From: Cecembia rubra
GTDB lineage: Bacteria; Bacteroidota; Bacteroidia; Cytophagales; Cyclobacteriaceae
Direction: 5' to 3'
NCBI RefSeq assembly: GCF_003014575.1
Contig: NZ_PYGF01000005.1
Span: 186,001 to 250,000, forward strand
Length of the DNA: 64,000 nucleotides
Shown: in pieces, positions 25,886 to 35,756 of the stretch
Numbering within the stretch: position 1 is the stretch's first letter
Layout of the letters: every line of letters starts with the position of its first letter
The notes under the pieces: model-generated
What the model was told of the DNA's origin: nothing
The model's input: only the letters and a program-made list of their open reading frames with translations
The model's database searches: none
Program-made: the position numbers and the translations under genes

Positions 25886-28021
25886 TCATTTATTCGGAAA
25901 ACCCAGCCCCATATTGTACAGACCAAAAGCAAAGATGTCGGCAATCTCAGCGATCTGCATAGCAGTAGGTTTACCTGCACCATGTCCAGCATTGGTTTCA
26001 ATACGGATCAACACCGGAAGATCTCCTACATGTGCTTCTTGCAAGGTAGCGGCAAATTTGAAGGAATGGGCAGGGACAACTCTGTCATCATGGTCTGCTG
26101 TGGTTACCAAAGTTGCGGGGAAGGCTGTTCCTGACTTCAGGTTATGTAACGGAGAATAACTTTTCAGATAGCGGTACATTTCCTCAGACTCATCCGAAGT
26201 GCCGTAATCATAAGCCCATCCAGCTCCTGCAGTAAACTGATGATAGCGCAACATATCCAAAACTCCCACAGCAGGGAATGCAACTTTGGCAAGGTCCGGT
26301 CTTTGGGTCATGACAGCCCCTACCAATAAGCCACCATTAGATCCACCCCTGAGCGCAAGGAAATCAGAAGAAGTATATCCCTCTTTAATCAGATATTCTC
26401 CAGCCGCAATAAAGTCATCAAATACATTCTGTTTCTTCAATTTAGTACCTGCCAAGTGCCAGTTCTCCCCATATTCACCTCCTCCTCTGAGGTTGGGAAC
26501 GGCATAAACACCGCCATTTTCCAACCATACGGTGGTGGCAATGCTGAAAGTTGGGGTCAAGCTCACACCAAAGCCTCCATAGCCATAAAGTATGGTAGGA
26601 TTTTTCCTGTTCAACTTCAAGCCTTTTTTATGTGTAATAATCATAGGTACTTTGGTCCCGTCTTTGGAAGTATAAAAGACCTGCTTGCTTTCATAAAGGC
26701 TTGGATCGAAATCTACTTTGGGGCTGTTGTACAGATCAACATGCCCACTTGTTATGTCATATTTATAAATGGATCCAGGGGTAGTATAGGATGTGAAACT
26801 GAAATAAATTTCCTTTTCTTCATTTTTGGCAGAAAAACCACTGGCTGTGCCTATTCCGGGAAGTTCCACTACCCTTTCCAATTTGCCCTTATAATCAAAT
26901 TGTTTTACTTCGGTAATGGCATCTTTCAGGTAAGAAGCAAAGAATTTTCCTCCTCCTGTTGAAACACTGAGCACATTTTCAGTTTCGGGAATCAGGTCAG
27001 TCCAGTTTTCGCTTGGCAATTCAGAAATTTTGGTTTTTACCAATTTGTTATTCGGGGCATTGAGATTGGTAAAAATGTAAAGTTCTCCATCCTGATGATC
27101 TACCACATAATGCGTGTTGTCCATATTGCTCACTATTGGAACAATGGGTGACATCGGCCTACTCAGGTCCTGAATGAACAATTCATTACCAGTTGTGCTA
27201 TTGGCTGCCGTGATAATTAAGTATTTGCCGTCTTCTGTTACAGAAGCACCAACATACCTTCTTGGGTTCTTATCGTCCCCAAATACCAAAACATCCTGAC
27301 TTTGCTCAGTTCCAAGTTGGTGGTAATAAAGTTTATGGTTATTGGTAAAAGCAGAAAGTTTTGATCCTCCTGGTTTTTCATAAGTACTGTAGAAAAAACC
27401 TTCATTCCCTTTCCAGGCAATTCCTGTGAATTTGGCATCAAGGATTTTGTCTTCTAGCAATTCCTTGTTGCTAGTCTGCATCACATAGATATCCCTCCAA
27501 TCAGAACCGGCTACAGAGACTGCATAGGCAAAGAGACTCCCATCTTTGGTGAAAGCAGCACCACCCAAAGAACTTGTACCATCAGCCGAAAGCTTGTTAG
27601 GGTCAAAGAATAGCTCTTCAATACCATCCGGACCTTTTTTCCGGTACAGAACAGATTGGTTTTGCAAACCATCGTTTTTGTAATAATACTGATACTCCCC
27701 ATATGAATTGGGAGCGGAGATTCTTTCATAGTTCCAGACCTTTTCTAACCTTTGTCGGAGCGCTTCCCTAAAAGGGATTTGTTCCAGATAGCCAAAGGTC
27801 ACTTCATTCTGGGAAATTACCCAAGCTTTAGTCTCATCAGAATAATCATCCTCTAGCCAGCGGAATGGGTCAGCTACCTGCTCTCCCCAATATTCATCTA
27901 CATGATCGATTTTTTTTGATTCAGGATAATTCACGTTGATTTTCGGAAAATTTTGTTCCTGCCCACAGGCGGCAAGGAAACCTGCCACAAGCAGCACACT
28001 TAAATTTTTATTTGGGTTCAT
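25886..28021 (-). CDS. Prolyl oligopeptidase family serine peptidase (lipoprotein)
   Basis: 711 residues from the start chosen here (MNPNKNLSVLLVAGFLAACG), which yields a lipoprotein signal with Cys in LAAC. An N-terminal beta-propeller (about 70-440) is followed by the alpha/beta-hydrolase domain. The nucleophile Ser561 lies in RGGSNGG, the Asp in TADHDDRVVP and the His in NAGHGAGKPT, so the S9A catalytic triad is complete. It should cleave proline-containing peptides in the periplasm or at a membrane surface. It is a single-gene unit. Confidence 0.9.
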   Translation of the reverse strand: MNPNKNLSVLLVAGFLAACGQEQNFPKINVNYPESKKIDHVDEYWGEQVADPFRWLEDDYSDETKAWVISQNEVTFGYLEQIPFREALRQRLEKVWNYERISAPNSYGEYQYYYKNDGLQNQSVLYRKKGPDGIEELFFDPNKLSADGTSSLGGAAFTKDGSLFAYAVSVAGSDWRDIYVMQTSNKELLEDKILDAKFTGIAWKGNEGFFYSTYEKPGGSKLSAFTNNHKLYYHQLGTEQSQDVLVFGDDKNPRRYVGASVTEDGKYLIITAANSTTGNELFIQDLSRPMSPIVPIVSNMDNTHYVVDHQDGELYIFTNLNAPNNKLVKTKISELPSENWTDLIPETENVLSVSTGGGKFFASYLKDAITEVKQFDYKGKLERVVELPGIGTASGFSAKNEEKEIYFSFTSYTTPGSIYKYDITSGHVDLYNSPKVDFDPSLYESKQVFYTSKDGTKVPMIITHKKGLKLNRKNPTILYGYGGFGVSLTPTFSIATTVWLENGGVYAVPNLRGGGEYGENWHLAGTKLKKQNVFDDFIAAGEYLIKEGYTSSDFLALRGGSNGGLLVGAVMTQRPDLAKVAFPAVGVLDMLRYHQFTAGAGWAYDYGTSDESEEMYRYLKSYSPLHNLKSGTAFPATLVTTADHDDRVVPAHSFKFAATLQEAHVGDLPVLIRIETNAGHGAGKPTAMQIAEIADIFAFGLYNMGLGFPNK

Positions 28022-28176
28022 GTCTTGTTTAATGTGTTTTGGATATAATCGGATCCAATTTAATCTGAATTCCAAAAGTTGGCAAATTGGGTAAAAGAAA
28101 AGGTGGGGTTTAGGATTTTTAGTTTTAGAACGATTCAGAAATTAAGGTAATCTGAAATTCAATTTATATCAAAAAA

Positions 28177-28193
28177 CCCGGCTTTTGGCCGGG
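28177..28193 (-). terminator. Terminator of the NhaD-type antiporter gene
   Basis: CCCGGC / GCCGGG stem with a five-base loop; on the minus strand it is followed by TTTTTT, downstream of the gene ending at 28221. Confidence 0.8.
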
Positions 28194-28220
28194 CTTTATT
28201 GATTTTGAATAATATCTTCA

Positions 28221-29723
28221 TCAAACAAAAGCGAAGAATACCAACCAAGTAATGATCAATACGGGTAAAAGGATTGGTAAGGAAAAGCGGATGATGTAAC
28301 CAAAGAAGGAAGGCATTTTGATACCGCTTTGTTCTGCGATAGATTTCACCATAAAGTTTGGCCCATTGCCGATATAGGTCATTGCCCCGAAGAATACGGC
28401 TGCAATAGAAATGGCCATCAGTTCAAAAGCAGAATCAAGGTAATTGTCCATGGCAAAATCCCTGACCATTTCGATATTGCTGATTTCAGCTCCCTGGGAA
28501 GCCATTGCAGCAGCAAGGAAGTTCAAGTAGGTAGGAGCATTGTCCAAAAAGCCTGATAAAATGCCAGTTCCCCAATACAGGGTATTGTGGGTAATCAATT
28601 GCGCTCCTTCGGGAGATTTGGCAAAATTTCCCACTAATTCCAGGGCGGGCATCATGGTCCCAAAAATACCAATGAAGATGAATGCTACTTCCCGTATAGG
28701 TTCAAAATTGAATTCATTTCCTTTTATGGCTTTTTGATCAGCGAATTTATAGCTGAAGTAAGCAACGGAGAGCATGATGATTTCCCTGATGAAGGAGAAT
28801 TTTTGACCATCATAGTGGATGGCTGGCACCCAGTCAATCACGTTAGGATCTAGGAAAACCGAAGCAATGACCACTCCAAGCCAAAGGAAATTTTTTGTAC
28901 CGATCAGTTCAAACTTATTGGAGTAAGTCACTTCTTCCAGTTCTTCTTCATTTGCTTTGCCGAATTTCCTATCGATGAAATAGAAAATGATCGCCAGGAT
29001 GGCTAAAGCTAAAATCCATGCCGGCCAATTATGTTCCAAAGTCCAGAAGAATGGAACACCCTTAAGGAACCCAAGGAACAAAGGGGGATCACCAATTGGA
29101 GTCAAAGATCCTCCAATATTACTGACCATAAAGATAAAGAAGATGATATGGTAGGGTTGAATATTGCCTTTGTTCAGCCGGATAAATGGCCTGATTAGCA
29201 ACATAGAAGCACCTGTGGTACCAATTAAGTTAGAAACAGCTGCCCCAACCAGTAGAAGCGCTACATTGGCCATTGGTGTGGCTTTCTTATCAATTTCAAT
29301 TAAGATCCCTCCTGAAGCGATGTACAGGGAGGCTAACAGCGCAATAAACTGCACATATTCAGCTAATGCATGAACAGGACCATGTACATTGTGTAGTGCA
29401 AAGAGATAGTAAAAGACAACGACAATGGCCAGTCCAACTGCTATTTTGGGATAATTATGATGCCAAAAATGCTCATAGAATAAAGGCCCGGTAGCAATCA
29501 TCAACAAAAGTGCCACGAAGGGAATGACCAGCCATATGGGTGCAGCTTCATGGTGATCATGTGCTTCATCATGGATATGGGCAGCTACACTGGTAATTGG
29601 ATCGGATTGCTCTTGGGAATCTAAAATTTCAGTCTGTGTATCTACCTGCGCCTTGACTTTTGCAGATTCTGAAAAAACCAACATCCCAAATAGTAACACG
29701 AAAACGGTTAATATATTCTTCAT
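28221..29723 (-). CDS. nhaD: Sodium:proton antiporter, NhaD type
   Basis: 500 residues. A cleavable signal-like N-terminus (MKNILTVFVLLFGMLVFSES) and a His-rich stretch (HIHDEAHDHHEAAP) come before about 12 membrane helices. Ion-transporter superfamily motifs are evident: SNLIGTTGASMLLIRP near 165, NIGGSLTPIGDPPLFLG near 205, FLDNAPTYLNFLAA near 395 and MTYIGNGPNFMVKSI near 445. By family it exchanges cytoplasmic Na+ (or Li+) for protons. The broader ArsB/CitM group shares the fold, so specificity is inferred. Single-gene unit. Confidence 0.8.
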   Translation of the reverse strand: MKNILTVFVLLFGMLVFSESAKVKAQVDTQTEILDSQEQSDPITSVAAHIHDEAHDHHEAAPIWLVIPFVALLLMIATGPLFYEHFWHHNYPKIAVGLAIVVVFYYLFALHNVHGPVHALAEYVQFIALLASLYIASGGILIEIDKKATPMANVALLLVGAAVSNLIGTTGASMLLIRPFIRLNKGNIQPYHIIFFIFMVSNIGGSLTPIGDPPLFLGFLKGVPFFWTLEHNWPAWILALAILAIIFYFIDRKFGKANEEELEEVTYSNKFELIGTKNFLWLGVVIASVFLDPNVIDWVPAIHYDGQKFSFIREIIMLSVAYFSYKFADQKAIKGNEFNFEPIREVAFIFIGIFGTMMPALELVGNFAKSPEGAQLITHNTLYWGTGILSGFLDNAPTYLNFLAAAMASQGAEISNIEMVRDFAMDNYLDSAFELMAISIAAVFFGAMTYIGNGPNFMVKSIAEQSGIKMPSFFGYIIRFSLPILLPVLIITWLVFFAFV

Positions 29724-29862
29724 TCAGTGTAAATTAAGCAATTTTCTTCAAGAGTTCTGGATAGAAAAAACTTGGAAAACTTATAAAAACCAGTTTACAA
29801 ACTCCAAATTTCTTGTCGCTAAACTACTTATTTTGAATGAAAAGGCCTACAGAAAATAAATA

Positions 29863-29899
29863 AGCCGGGCTGAATAATTAATAAACATCCAACCCGGCT
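29863..29899 (-). terminator. Probable terminator of the glutamate-type dehydrogenase gene
   Basis: AGCCGGG / CCCGGCT arms separated by a long AT-rich loop; a T-rich stretch follows on the minus strand. Confidence 0.6.
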
Positions 29900-29916
29900 G
29901 ATGACTGGTTTAATTT

Positions 29917-31143
29917 TTATATCAGCTGTTTTAATGCAATTTCCAAAGATGCTTGGGCAATCTTGGTTTTACCCGGATTTTTTTCATAAGTAACTCTCAT
30001 GGCTTTAGCAATGGTCTGACTGACATCATTGAAAATGGCATCATCTGTTACTACTGCTGCATCCGACATAAGGTATGCAAAAACCCTTGCCATACCACAG
30101 TTGGCAATGAAATCAGGAATAACGGAAACCTTTTCATCAGTCCAAAGCCCGATAGGTCCCAAGAAAATTTCAGGATCAGCGAATGGAACATTTGCACCAC
30201 AGGAAATTACCTCTAAGCCTGTTTTTACCATTCTTTCTGCCTGCTCCTTGGTGATCAAGCGGGATGCTGCCGCAGGTATAAAAATCTCAGCAGGCAGGTC
30301 CCAGATCTTTCCGTTGATTTCCTCAAATGAGATCAGGTTATCTGCCACTAATTTATTGCCATCTCTTTTCAAAAACAGCTCTCTTATTTCATCCAAGCTG
30401 TATCCATCCTCATTGATAAGACCACCTTCCCGGTCAATGATGCCTACAATCTTTACCCCTTCTACTGCCAGGAAGCATGCTGCTGCTGCGCCAACATTTC
30501 CCCAACCTTGGATAATGGCACGTTTGCCTTTCAGCTGACCTCCCCAGATTTCATAGTAATGCCTCACCGCTTCAGCCACACCATATCCTGTTATCATATC
30601 CGCAACAGTATATTTTTTAGGTCCGTTTGGAGTGTATGTAGGATCTTCCAATACCTTGGAAACCCCCTGCCTCAACTGTCCTATTTTTCTGATCTTTTGA
30701 GGTTCTGTAGCATTAAAATGCCCATTGACAATCCCTTCCTGTGGATGCCAAAGACCATAAGATTCTGTAATGGGAATGACCTGGTGGATTTCATCTACAT
30801 TGAGGTCTCCGCCGGTACCGTAGTAATTCTTTAATAACGGCATAACTGATTTATACCATCTTTTCAGGACTTCCTCTTTTCTGGGATCATTAGGATCAAA
30901 ATTGATTCCAGATTTGGCACCACCAATAGCAGGGCCTGACACGGTAAATTTTACCTCCATGGTTTTGGCCAGAGATTCCACTTCTCTTTTGTCAAGTCCT
31001 TTTCTCATTCGGGTTCCTCCCCCGGCTGCTCCGCCTCTAAGGGAATTGATGACCACCCAGCCTTCTGCCTCTGATTCGCTGTCGCTCCATTCAAATACGA
31101 TTTCAGGCTGTTGGTTCTCAAATTTTTTGAGTAACTCTTTCAT
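29917..31143 (-). CDS. Glu/Leu/Phe/Val dehydrogenase
   Basis: 408 residues. The catalytic domain shows RMRKGLDKREVESLAKTM and the substrate lysine region GPAIGGAKSGINFDP; the NAD(P)-binding domain has GWGNVGAAAACFLAVEG near residue 225. The family interconverts amino and keto acids; glutamate is the most likely substrate in Bacteroidota but leucine-type enzymes are related, so I leave the symbol empty. GGAKSGI replaces the usual GGAKGGI. It stands between the antiporter and anmK on the same strand, with clear gaps on both sides. Confidence 0.85.
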   Translation of the reverse strand: MKELLKKFENQQPEIVFEWSDSESEAEGWVVINSLRGGAAGGGTRMRKGLDKREVESLAKTMEVKFTVSGPAIGGAKSGINFDPNDPRKEEVLKRWYKSVMPLLKNYYGTGGDLNVDEIHQVIPITESYGLWHPQEGIVNGHFNATEPQKIRKIGQLRQGVSKVLEDPTYTPNGPKKYTVADMITGYGVAEAVRHYYEIWGGQLKGKRAIIQGWGNVGAAAACFLAVEGVKIVGIIDREGGLINEDGYSLDEIRELFLKRDGNKLVADNLISFEEINGKIWDLPAEIFIPAAASRLITKEQAERMVKTGLEVISCGANVPFADPEIFLGPIGLWTDEKVSVIPDFIANCGMARVFAYLMSDAAVVTDDAIFNDVSQTIAKAMRVTYEKNPGKTKIAQASLEIALKQLI

Positions 31144-31205
31144 CTTGAATATTTGGGTTTACGGGGGCAAAAATAGAAAATAAAACCAATCTAAAAGCAA
31201 GATTA

Positions 31206-32282
31206 TCAAAGTCCATAGACCACGCCTCCACAATTGTCCCTTGAGGCTCCTGTCACAGTGTAAAGGCAATTATTTTCCCCTCTCAATCTTAGGACGCCCA
31301 AAAAAGCAAAGATCAAAGCCTCTTTATAATTGATCAGGGATTTAGAGACTGGTACAATTTTAAAAGAACTGCCAAGAGCGGATGCCAGAATTTCCATAAA
31401 GTACAGATTGAAGGCTCCTCCTCCCGTAATCAGGACCTTGGCAATTCCCTTTTCCAAAGGTTTTATAGAACTCTTGATCTGAAAGGCATAATGATGCAAA
31501 AGGGTATGGAGAATATCTTCAGGCTTTCTGGGGTTTTCTTCCAAGATGTCCAAAAATTGATCCATATCTTCCCTACCCAAGGACTTGGAGCCTTGGATAT
31601 CATAGTACCTAACCTGATTGAGTTGTTCCAAAATATCGGGAATCAATTTTCCGGATCTTGCCAAAAAACCATCTTCATCGAAAGCTTTTCCTTTCAATCC
31701 CGCAAAATGATTGAGGAGCAGATTGAAAGGGCAGATATCGAATGCTAACCTAATGCCTGCATATTCCATGGATACATTGGCAATTCCCCCCAAATTGATG
31801 CAATAATCAAAGTCTCCAAACAAAAGCCTGTCACCTATGGGAACCAGTGGTGCACCCTGACCTCCAAGCTGAACATCAAGCATCCTGAAATCATTGATTA
31901 CAGGTAGCCCACATGATTTGTGCAAAGCCCAGCCATTTCCTATTTGGAGGCTCAGTCCTTTATCGGGCTGGTGGAATACCGTATGTCCATGTGAAGCCAC
32001 TGCATCAATATTCAACCCATGTTTACCTACAAAAAAGCGAACCTGTTCGCCCATCCACTTTCCAAAGGTCACATCTAAAACACTTAATTCCAAAGCGCTC
32101 AATTCATGTGCGCCCATAAGTAGTTTTCCAATGGATTCAGAAAAACCGATGGTCTCATGCTCATGTAAATCGTAACTCCATTTTCCATTGTCAAAATGAA
32201 AGTCACAATAGGCAATATCCAATCCATCTCCAGAAGTTCCAGACATTAAGCCAATCATTTTATAGGAAGAGCGTGGGTCCAT
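31206..32282 (-). CDS. anmK: Anhydro-N-acetylmuramic acid kinase
   Basis: 358 residues. ATP and sugar motifs are present: MIGLMSGTSGDGLDIAYCDF at the start, SHGHTVFHQPDKG near 95, NLGGIANVS near 165 and VLITGGGAFNLYFME near 290. The enzyme opens the 1,6-anhydro ring of recycled murein sugar and phosphorylates it to MurNAc-6-P. It is divergent from coaX with 120 bases between. The symbol is well supported. Confidence 0.93.
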   Translation of the reverse strand: MDPRSSYKMIGLMSGTSGDGLDIAYCDFHFDNGKWSYDLHEHETIGFSESIGKLLMGAHELSALELSVLDVTFGKWMGEQVRFFVGKHGLNIDAVASHGHTVFHQPDKGLSLQIGNGWALHKSCGLPVINDFRMLDVQLGGQGAPLVPIGDRLLFGDFDYCINLGGIANVSMEYAGIRLAFDICPFNLLLNHFAGLKGKAFDEDGFLARSGKLIPDILEQLNQVRYYDIQGSKSLGREDMDQFLDILEENPRKPEDILHTLLHHYAFQIKSSIKPLEKGIAKVLITGGGAFNLYFMEILASALGSSFKIVPVSKSLINYKEALIFAFLGVLRLRGENNCLYTVTGASRDNCGGVVYGL

Positions 32283-32359
32283 GGGTTAAATTTTGTTAAA
32301 TAGTCAGGGCTAAAGTTAAATTTATTTTATTCAAAAAGCGTGCTGTTTGAAATTGAGTA

Positions 32360-32374
32360 ATTTCGTACCGAAAT
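32360..32374. promoter_or_regulatory. Operator-like inverted repeat between anmK and coaX
   Basis: ATTTCG-TAC-CGAAAT, six-base arms around three bases, about 30 bases before the coaX start in the divergent promoter region. Function unknown. Confidence 0.3.
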
Positions 32375-32402
32375 ATTTTGCTAAAGTAATTCTAGAAAGG
32401 AT

Positions 32403-33128
32403 TTGAAACAATTTGTTGTGGATATTGGCAATACCAGGATCAAAACGGCCCAATTTGAAGGTGACCGACTGCTCCATGAGGTTTATTTTGAGGAGATTCA
32501 ATCTTTCTTGGAGTTTACGTCCACATTGGTATTTGATCAAGCCATCATCAGCTCGGTGACGCTTGGGGAAGAGGAATTAAAAAAACTCCTGGATTTTGAG
32601 TTTCTTTTTTTGAGCAAAAGCACCTTGGTTCCCATTATCAATCTATATGCAACTCCAGAGACGCTTGGGGTGGATAGGAAAGCGGCCGCAATAGGAGCAA
32701 GATGTATCATTGAAAAAGGGCCGCTATTGGCAATAGATCTGGGAAGCTGCATCACCTATGAGTTTTTGGACGACGAGGACCGTTACTATGGGGGGGCAAT
32801 TTCCCCTGGATTACAGATGCGTTTTAAGGCTATGCACCAACAGACAGCAAGGCTGCCTCTGGTAAATTTGGTCTTGGGAGAAAAGCCAGAGCTGGTAGGG
32901 AATTCCACCGAAAAAGGAATGAAAAGCGGCGTGTATTATGGTATCCTGCATGAGATGCAAGGATTTATTTCGGAATATCAAGCCAAATATCCTGGTTTGA
33001 GGGTCATTATTTGTGGAGGAGATTCAAAAATTTTTGAAAGCTTAACAAAAGACCACATATTTGTAATCCCTAATTTGGTCCTGTATGGCCTAAACAGAAT
33101 ATTATCGTACAATGTCAATCTCCAATAG
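32403..33128 (+). CDS. coaX: Type III pantothenate kinase
   Basis: 241 residues from a TTG start preceded by AAAGGA; no ATG lies close to the family start VVDIGNTRIKTAQFEG. Other motifs are GVDRKAAAIGA near 100, AIDLGSCITYEF near 117 and GGAISPGLQMRFKAMHQQ near 137. It performs the first step of coenzyme A synthesis. Its end overlaps the next gene by 17 bases in another frame, so coaX and the downstream OMP-TPR genes are likely one operon. Confidence 0.92.
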   Translation: MKQFVVDIGNTRIKTAQFEGDRLLHEVYFEEIQSFLEFTSTLVFDQAIISSVTLGEEELKKLLDFEFLFLSKSTLVPIINLYATPETLGVDRKAAAIGARCIIEKGPLLAIDLGSCITYEFLDDEDRYYGGAISPGLQMRFKAMHQQTARLPLVNLVLGEKPELVGNSTEKGMKSGVYYGILHEMQGFISEYQAKYPGLRVIICGGDSKIFESLTKDHIFVIPNLVLYGLNRILSYNVNLQ

Positions 33129-34395
33129 GCTGAAATTCCTGAGCACACTCTGTGTCTTCTTCATATTTTCCGAATCATTTTCCCAGTCCAGTGTGTCAAC
33201 TTACAGTGCACTTGGACTAGGTAATTTTAATAATGGTGGATTAACCCAAAACCGTGGTATGGGTGGTACCGGAATAAGTTTCGGAACCGGTTGGGGCCTC
33301 AATTACATGAACCCTGCCCTGACAACAAGGAATACGATCTTCAACTTCCAGGCCGCATTCAATTATTCACGTATCAATGCACAAAATGCCAACGATTCCG
33401 AATTTTTGGATGGAGGAGGACTTTCCTATGTGGGAGTCTCTTTACCGTTCAAGTCAGGGAAGCAAACTGTTGGTTTGGGCTTGAACCAACTTACCAGTGT
33501 CAATTATAACATTTTGGTGAGAGGGCAGGTAACCAATTCTAACTTAGGATCATTAAATAGAATTGATGGGGATGGAGGTATTTCTGAAGCTTATCTTTCA
33601 ACAGGATTTCTGGTTGCAAAAAACCTGAGCTTGGGAATTCATGGATCATATTTATTTGGCTCTACTATCAGGACCAACCAACTTTCTTTATTGGGAGAAG
33701 ATGGACTTCCTACCGGAGTTTCTTCAGAATTTTATCAAAGATTCACAGTTTCTGATGTAGCATTCAAATTTGGGGGTCATTATCATTTCAAGATTGGAAG
33801 CAAGAGCAACCTACACTTGGGAGCCATTTATCAGGCCTTTGGAAATATTAATGGAAAAGAATTTGCGAAGGTTGGAGATTTTGCCCAAGCTAGCAGGCCC
33901 GGCGGGGAAGGTGATGTCATCAGGAACAATGATAATGTATCGGTTTATGTTCCTTCCAACATTGGTTATGGAATAACCTACGAGAAAATTAATAAATTTG
34001 TAATAGGACTTGATATTCAGCAGCAGCCTTTAAGTAGTTACAAAAATCTTGAGGGCAGCACAGGGGATTTGGGGGATTCTTATCGAGTTGGTTTGGGAGT
34101 TCAGCTTGCCCCTGATTTCACTGCGGTGGATAATCTCCTCAAAAGAACCACTTACAGGTTTGGGGCTGCATATGAACAGACTCCCTTTGTCGTAGCCAAT
34201 ACACAGATCAGAGATATTGGCATCAATTTTGGAGGTTCAGTTCCAGTAAACAGTTTGTCGTTGGCTAACTTCGCCATACAATTGGGAACCCGCGGAACCA
34301 CAAGCAATGGATTGATTCGGGAAAACTACTTAAGTGTTAGCTTAGGATTTTCCCTCAACGATAACACATGGTTTTACAAAAGAGTATTTGAATAA
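33112..34395 (+). CDS. Outer-membrane beta-barrel protein of unknown function
   Basis: 427 residues with a signal peptide (MSISNRLKFLSTLCVFFIFSE...SFSQ). The rest alternates short beta strands and Gly/Asn turns (YSALGLGNFNNGGLTQNRGM), and ends in a strand with aromatic residue (WFYKRVFE), as expected of an outer-membrane barrel. It resembles conserved Bacteroidota barrels that accompany TPR proteins, but I cannot assign a function. It overlaps coaX and is followed 11 bases later by the TPR gene. Confidence 0.7.
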   Translation: MSISNRLKFLSTLCVFFIFSESFSQSSVSTYSALGLGNFNNGGLTQNRGMGGTGISFGTGWGLNYMNPALTTRNTIFNFQAAFNYSRINAQNANDSEFLDGGGLSYVGVSLPFKSGKQTVGLGLNQLTSVNYNILVRGQVTNSNLGSLNRIDGDGGISEAYLSTGFLVAKNLSLGIHGSYLFGSTIRTNQLSLLGEDGLPTGVSSEFYQRFTVSDVAFKFGGHYHFKIGSKSNLHLGAIYQAFGNINGKEFAKVGDFAQASRPGGEGDVIRNNDNVSVYVPSNIGYGITYEKINKFVIGLDIQQQPLSSYKNLEGSTGDLGDSYRVGLGVQLAPDFTAVDNLLKRTTYRFGAAYEQTPFVVANTQIRDIGINFGGSVPVNSLSLANFAIQLGTRGTTSNGLIRENYLSVSLGFSLNDNTWFYKRVFE

Positions 34396-34406
34396 ATTTA
34401 ACGGAC

Positions 34407-35705
34407 ATGAAAGTTAAAAATGTACTAACCGGGTTATTTACCCTACTAGTTGCGGGTTTTGCCCAGGCACAGGAATGGAAGTGGCCTTCCGACGAAAAGA
34501 TGGAGGCAAAAGCGAGAGAATACAATGCTGCCTATGTGGATTACATGAAGTCAGAACAATTTGTGGAAGCCACAAAGCCTTTGCATTGGCTATTGGTCAA
34601 TACCCCTGATCTAAATGAATCCATCTATATCAATGGAGTTACGATTTACAACGGTGCGGCTGTTGGAGCAAAAGACGCAGCGCAGAAGAGAGTATATCAA
34701 GACTCAGTGATGAAAGTATATGACCTTAGAAAACAATACTTCGACAATGAAAACCGATGGATTGAAAATAAGGCATATTATGGGTATCAATATTTCAGGG
34801 ACGATAAGACCAAATTGGCAGAAGCAGTAGGTTTCTATGACAGAGCATTTGAAGTAAACGGAAGTATTAATCCTGCATACACCGCAGCATATTTTGATTT
34901 GGTAAGGAGACACTATCTTTTGAATAAAGCCTATACTGCAGAGCAAGTATTGGGTATTCATGATAAGATATCCAAATTATTGGAAGAAGCTGAAGCAAAA
35001 GGTGTAGATGTAAGCACGCCAAAATCAAATGTAGAAGCTTTGTTGATTGCAATGGAATTGATCAACTGTGATTTCATTGAAAATACCTTAGGACCAAAAT
35101 TGAAAGCAGACCCTTCAAATCTGATATTGGCCCAACAGATTTTCAAATATTCTGTTCAGTATAAGTGTCTTGGATCTAATTCCTTCCTGACTGCTTTGGA
35201 GATTATAGATTCTGATAACCCTACCTTCTCCACTTCACAGGTGAGGGCTATGAGGTACATGCAGAATAGAGAGTATGAAAAAGCCCAGCCAATCTTGGAA
35301 AAAGCCCTTACTCTGGCAGAGAATAATAAGCAAAAAGCTGATGTCCAACTGGACCTGGCCAAAATTCATGCACAGCAAGGCAGAAAAACTGCTGCTAGAA
35401 CCGCTGCTCAGGAGGCTGCCAGATTGGATCCTGAAAAAGCGTCTGAGGCTTATACTTTGATTGGGTACCTCTACATGGGTGCATTCAATGACTGTAAAGG
35501 TGGCGAAAGTAGGGCGAAAGATTACTCTGTATTTATCGCTGCTTACAATGCCTTCCAAAGAGCAGGTAACAATGAGGGTATGAGAGAAGCGAGATCTAGA
35601 TTCCCATCCAAGGAAGAACTATTTACCGAAGGTAAACAGGCCGGTGAAACCATTAACACAGGATGCTGGGTAGGTGAAACTGTAACTCTAGCAACAAGAG
35701 ATTAA
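34407..35705 (+). CDS. Secreted tetratricopeptide-repeat protein
   Basis: 432 residues with a signal peptide (MKVKNVLTGLFTLLVAGFAQ). Helical repeats run through the protein; the clearest TPRs are near 285-345 (EKAQPILEKALTLAENNKQK and DLAKIHAQQGRKTAARTAAQ). It is probably a periplasmic scaffold, perhaps for the barrel protein encoded just before. A CW pair near the C-terminus (TGCWVGETV) is unexplained. A terminator follows. Confidence 0.75.
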   Translation: MKVKNVLTGLFTLLVAGFAQAQEWKWPSDEKMEAKAREYNAAYVDYMKSEQFVEATKPLHWLLVNTPDLNESIYINGVTIYNGAAVGAKDAAQKRVYQDSVMKVYDLRKQYFDNENRWIENKAYYGYQYFRDDKTKLAEAVGFYDRAFEVNGSINPAYTAAYFDLVRRHYLLNKAYTAEQVLGIHDKISKLLEEAEAKGVDVSTPKSNVEALLIAMELINCDFIENTLGPKLKADPSNLILAQQIFKYSVQYKCLGSNSFLTALEIIDSDNPTFSTSQVRAMRYMQNREYEKAQPILEKALTLAENNKQKADVQLDLAKIHAQQGRKTAARTAAQEAARLDPEKASEAYTLIGYLYMGAFNDCKGGESRAKDYSVFIAAYNAFQRAGNNEGMREARSRFPSKEELFTEGKQAGETINTGCWVGETVTLATRD

Positions 35706-35730
35706 TCCCAATATTGATTTGTAATTAGAA

Positions 35731-35756
35731 AAGGCAGCCCAAGTGCTGCCTTTTTT
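35731..35756 (+). terminator. Rho-independent terminator after the coaX-OMP-TPR genes
   Basis: AAGGCAGC / GCTGCCTT stem, then T-run. It starts 26 bases after the TPR gene stop. Confidence 0.85.
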
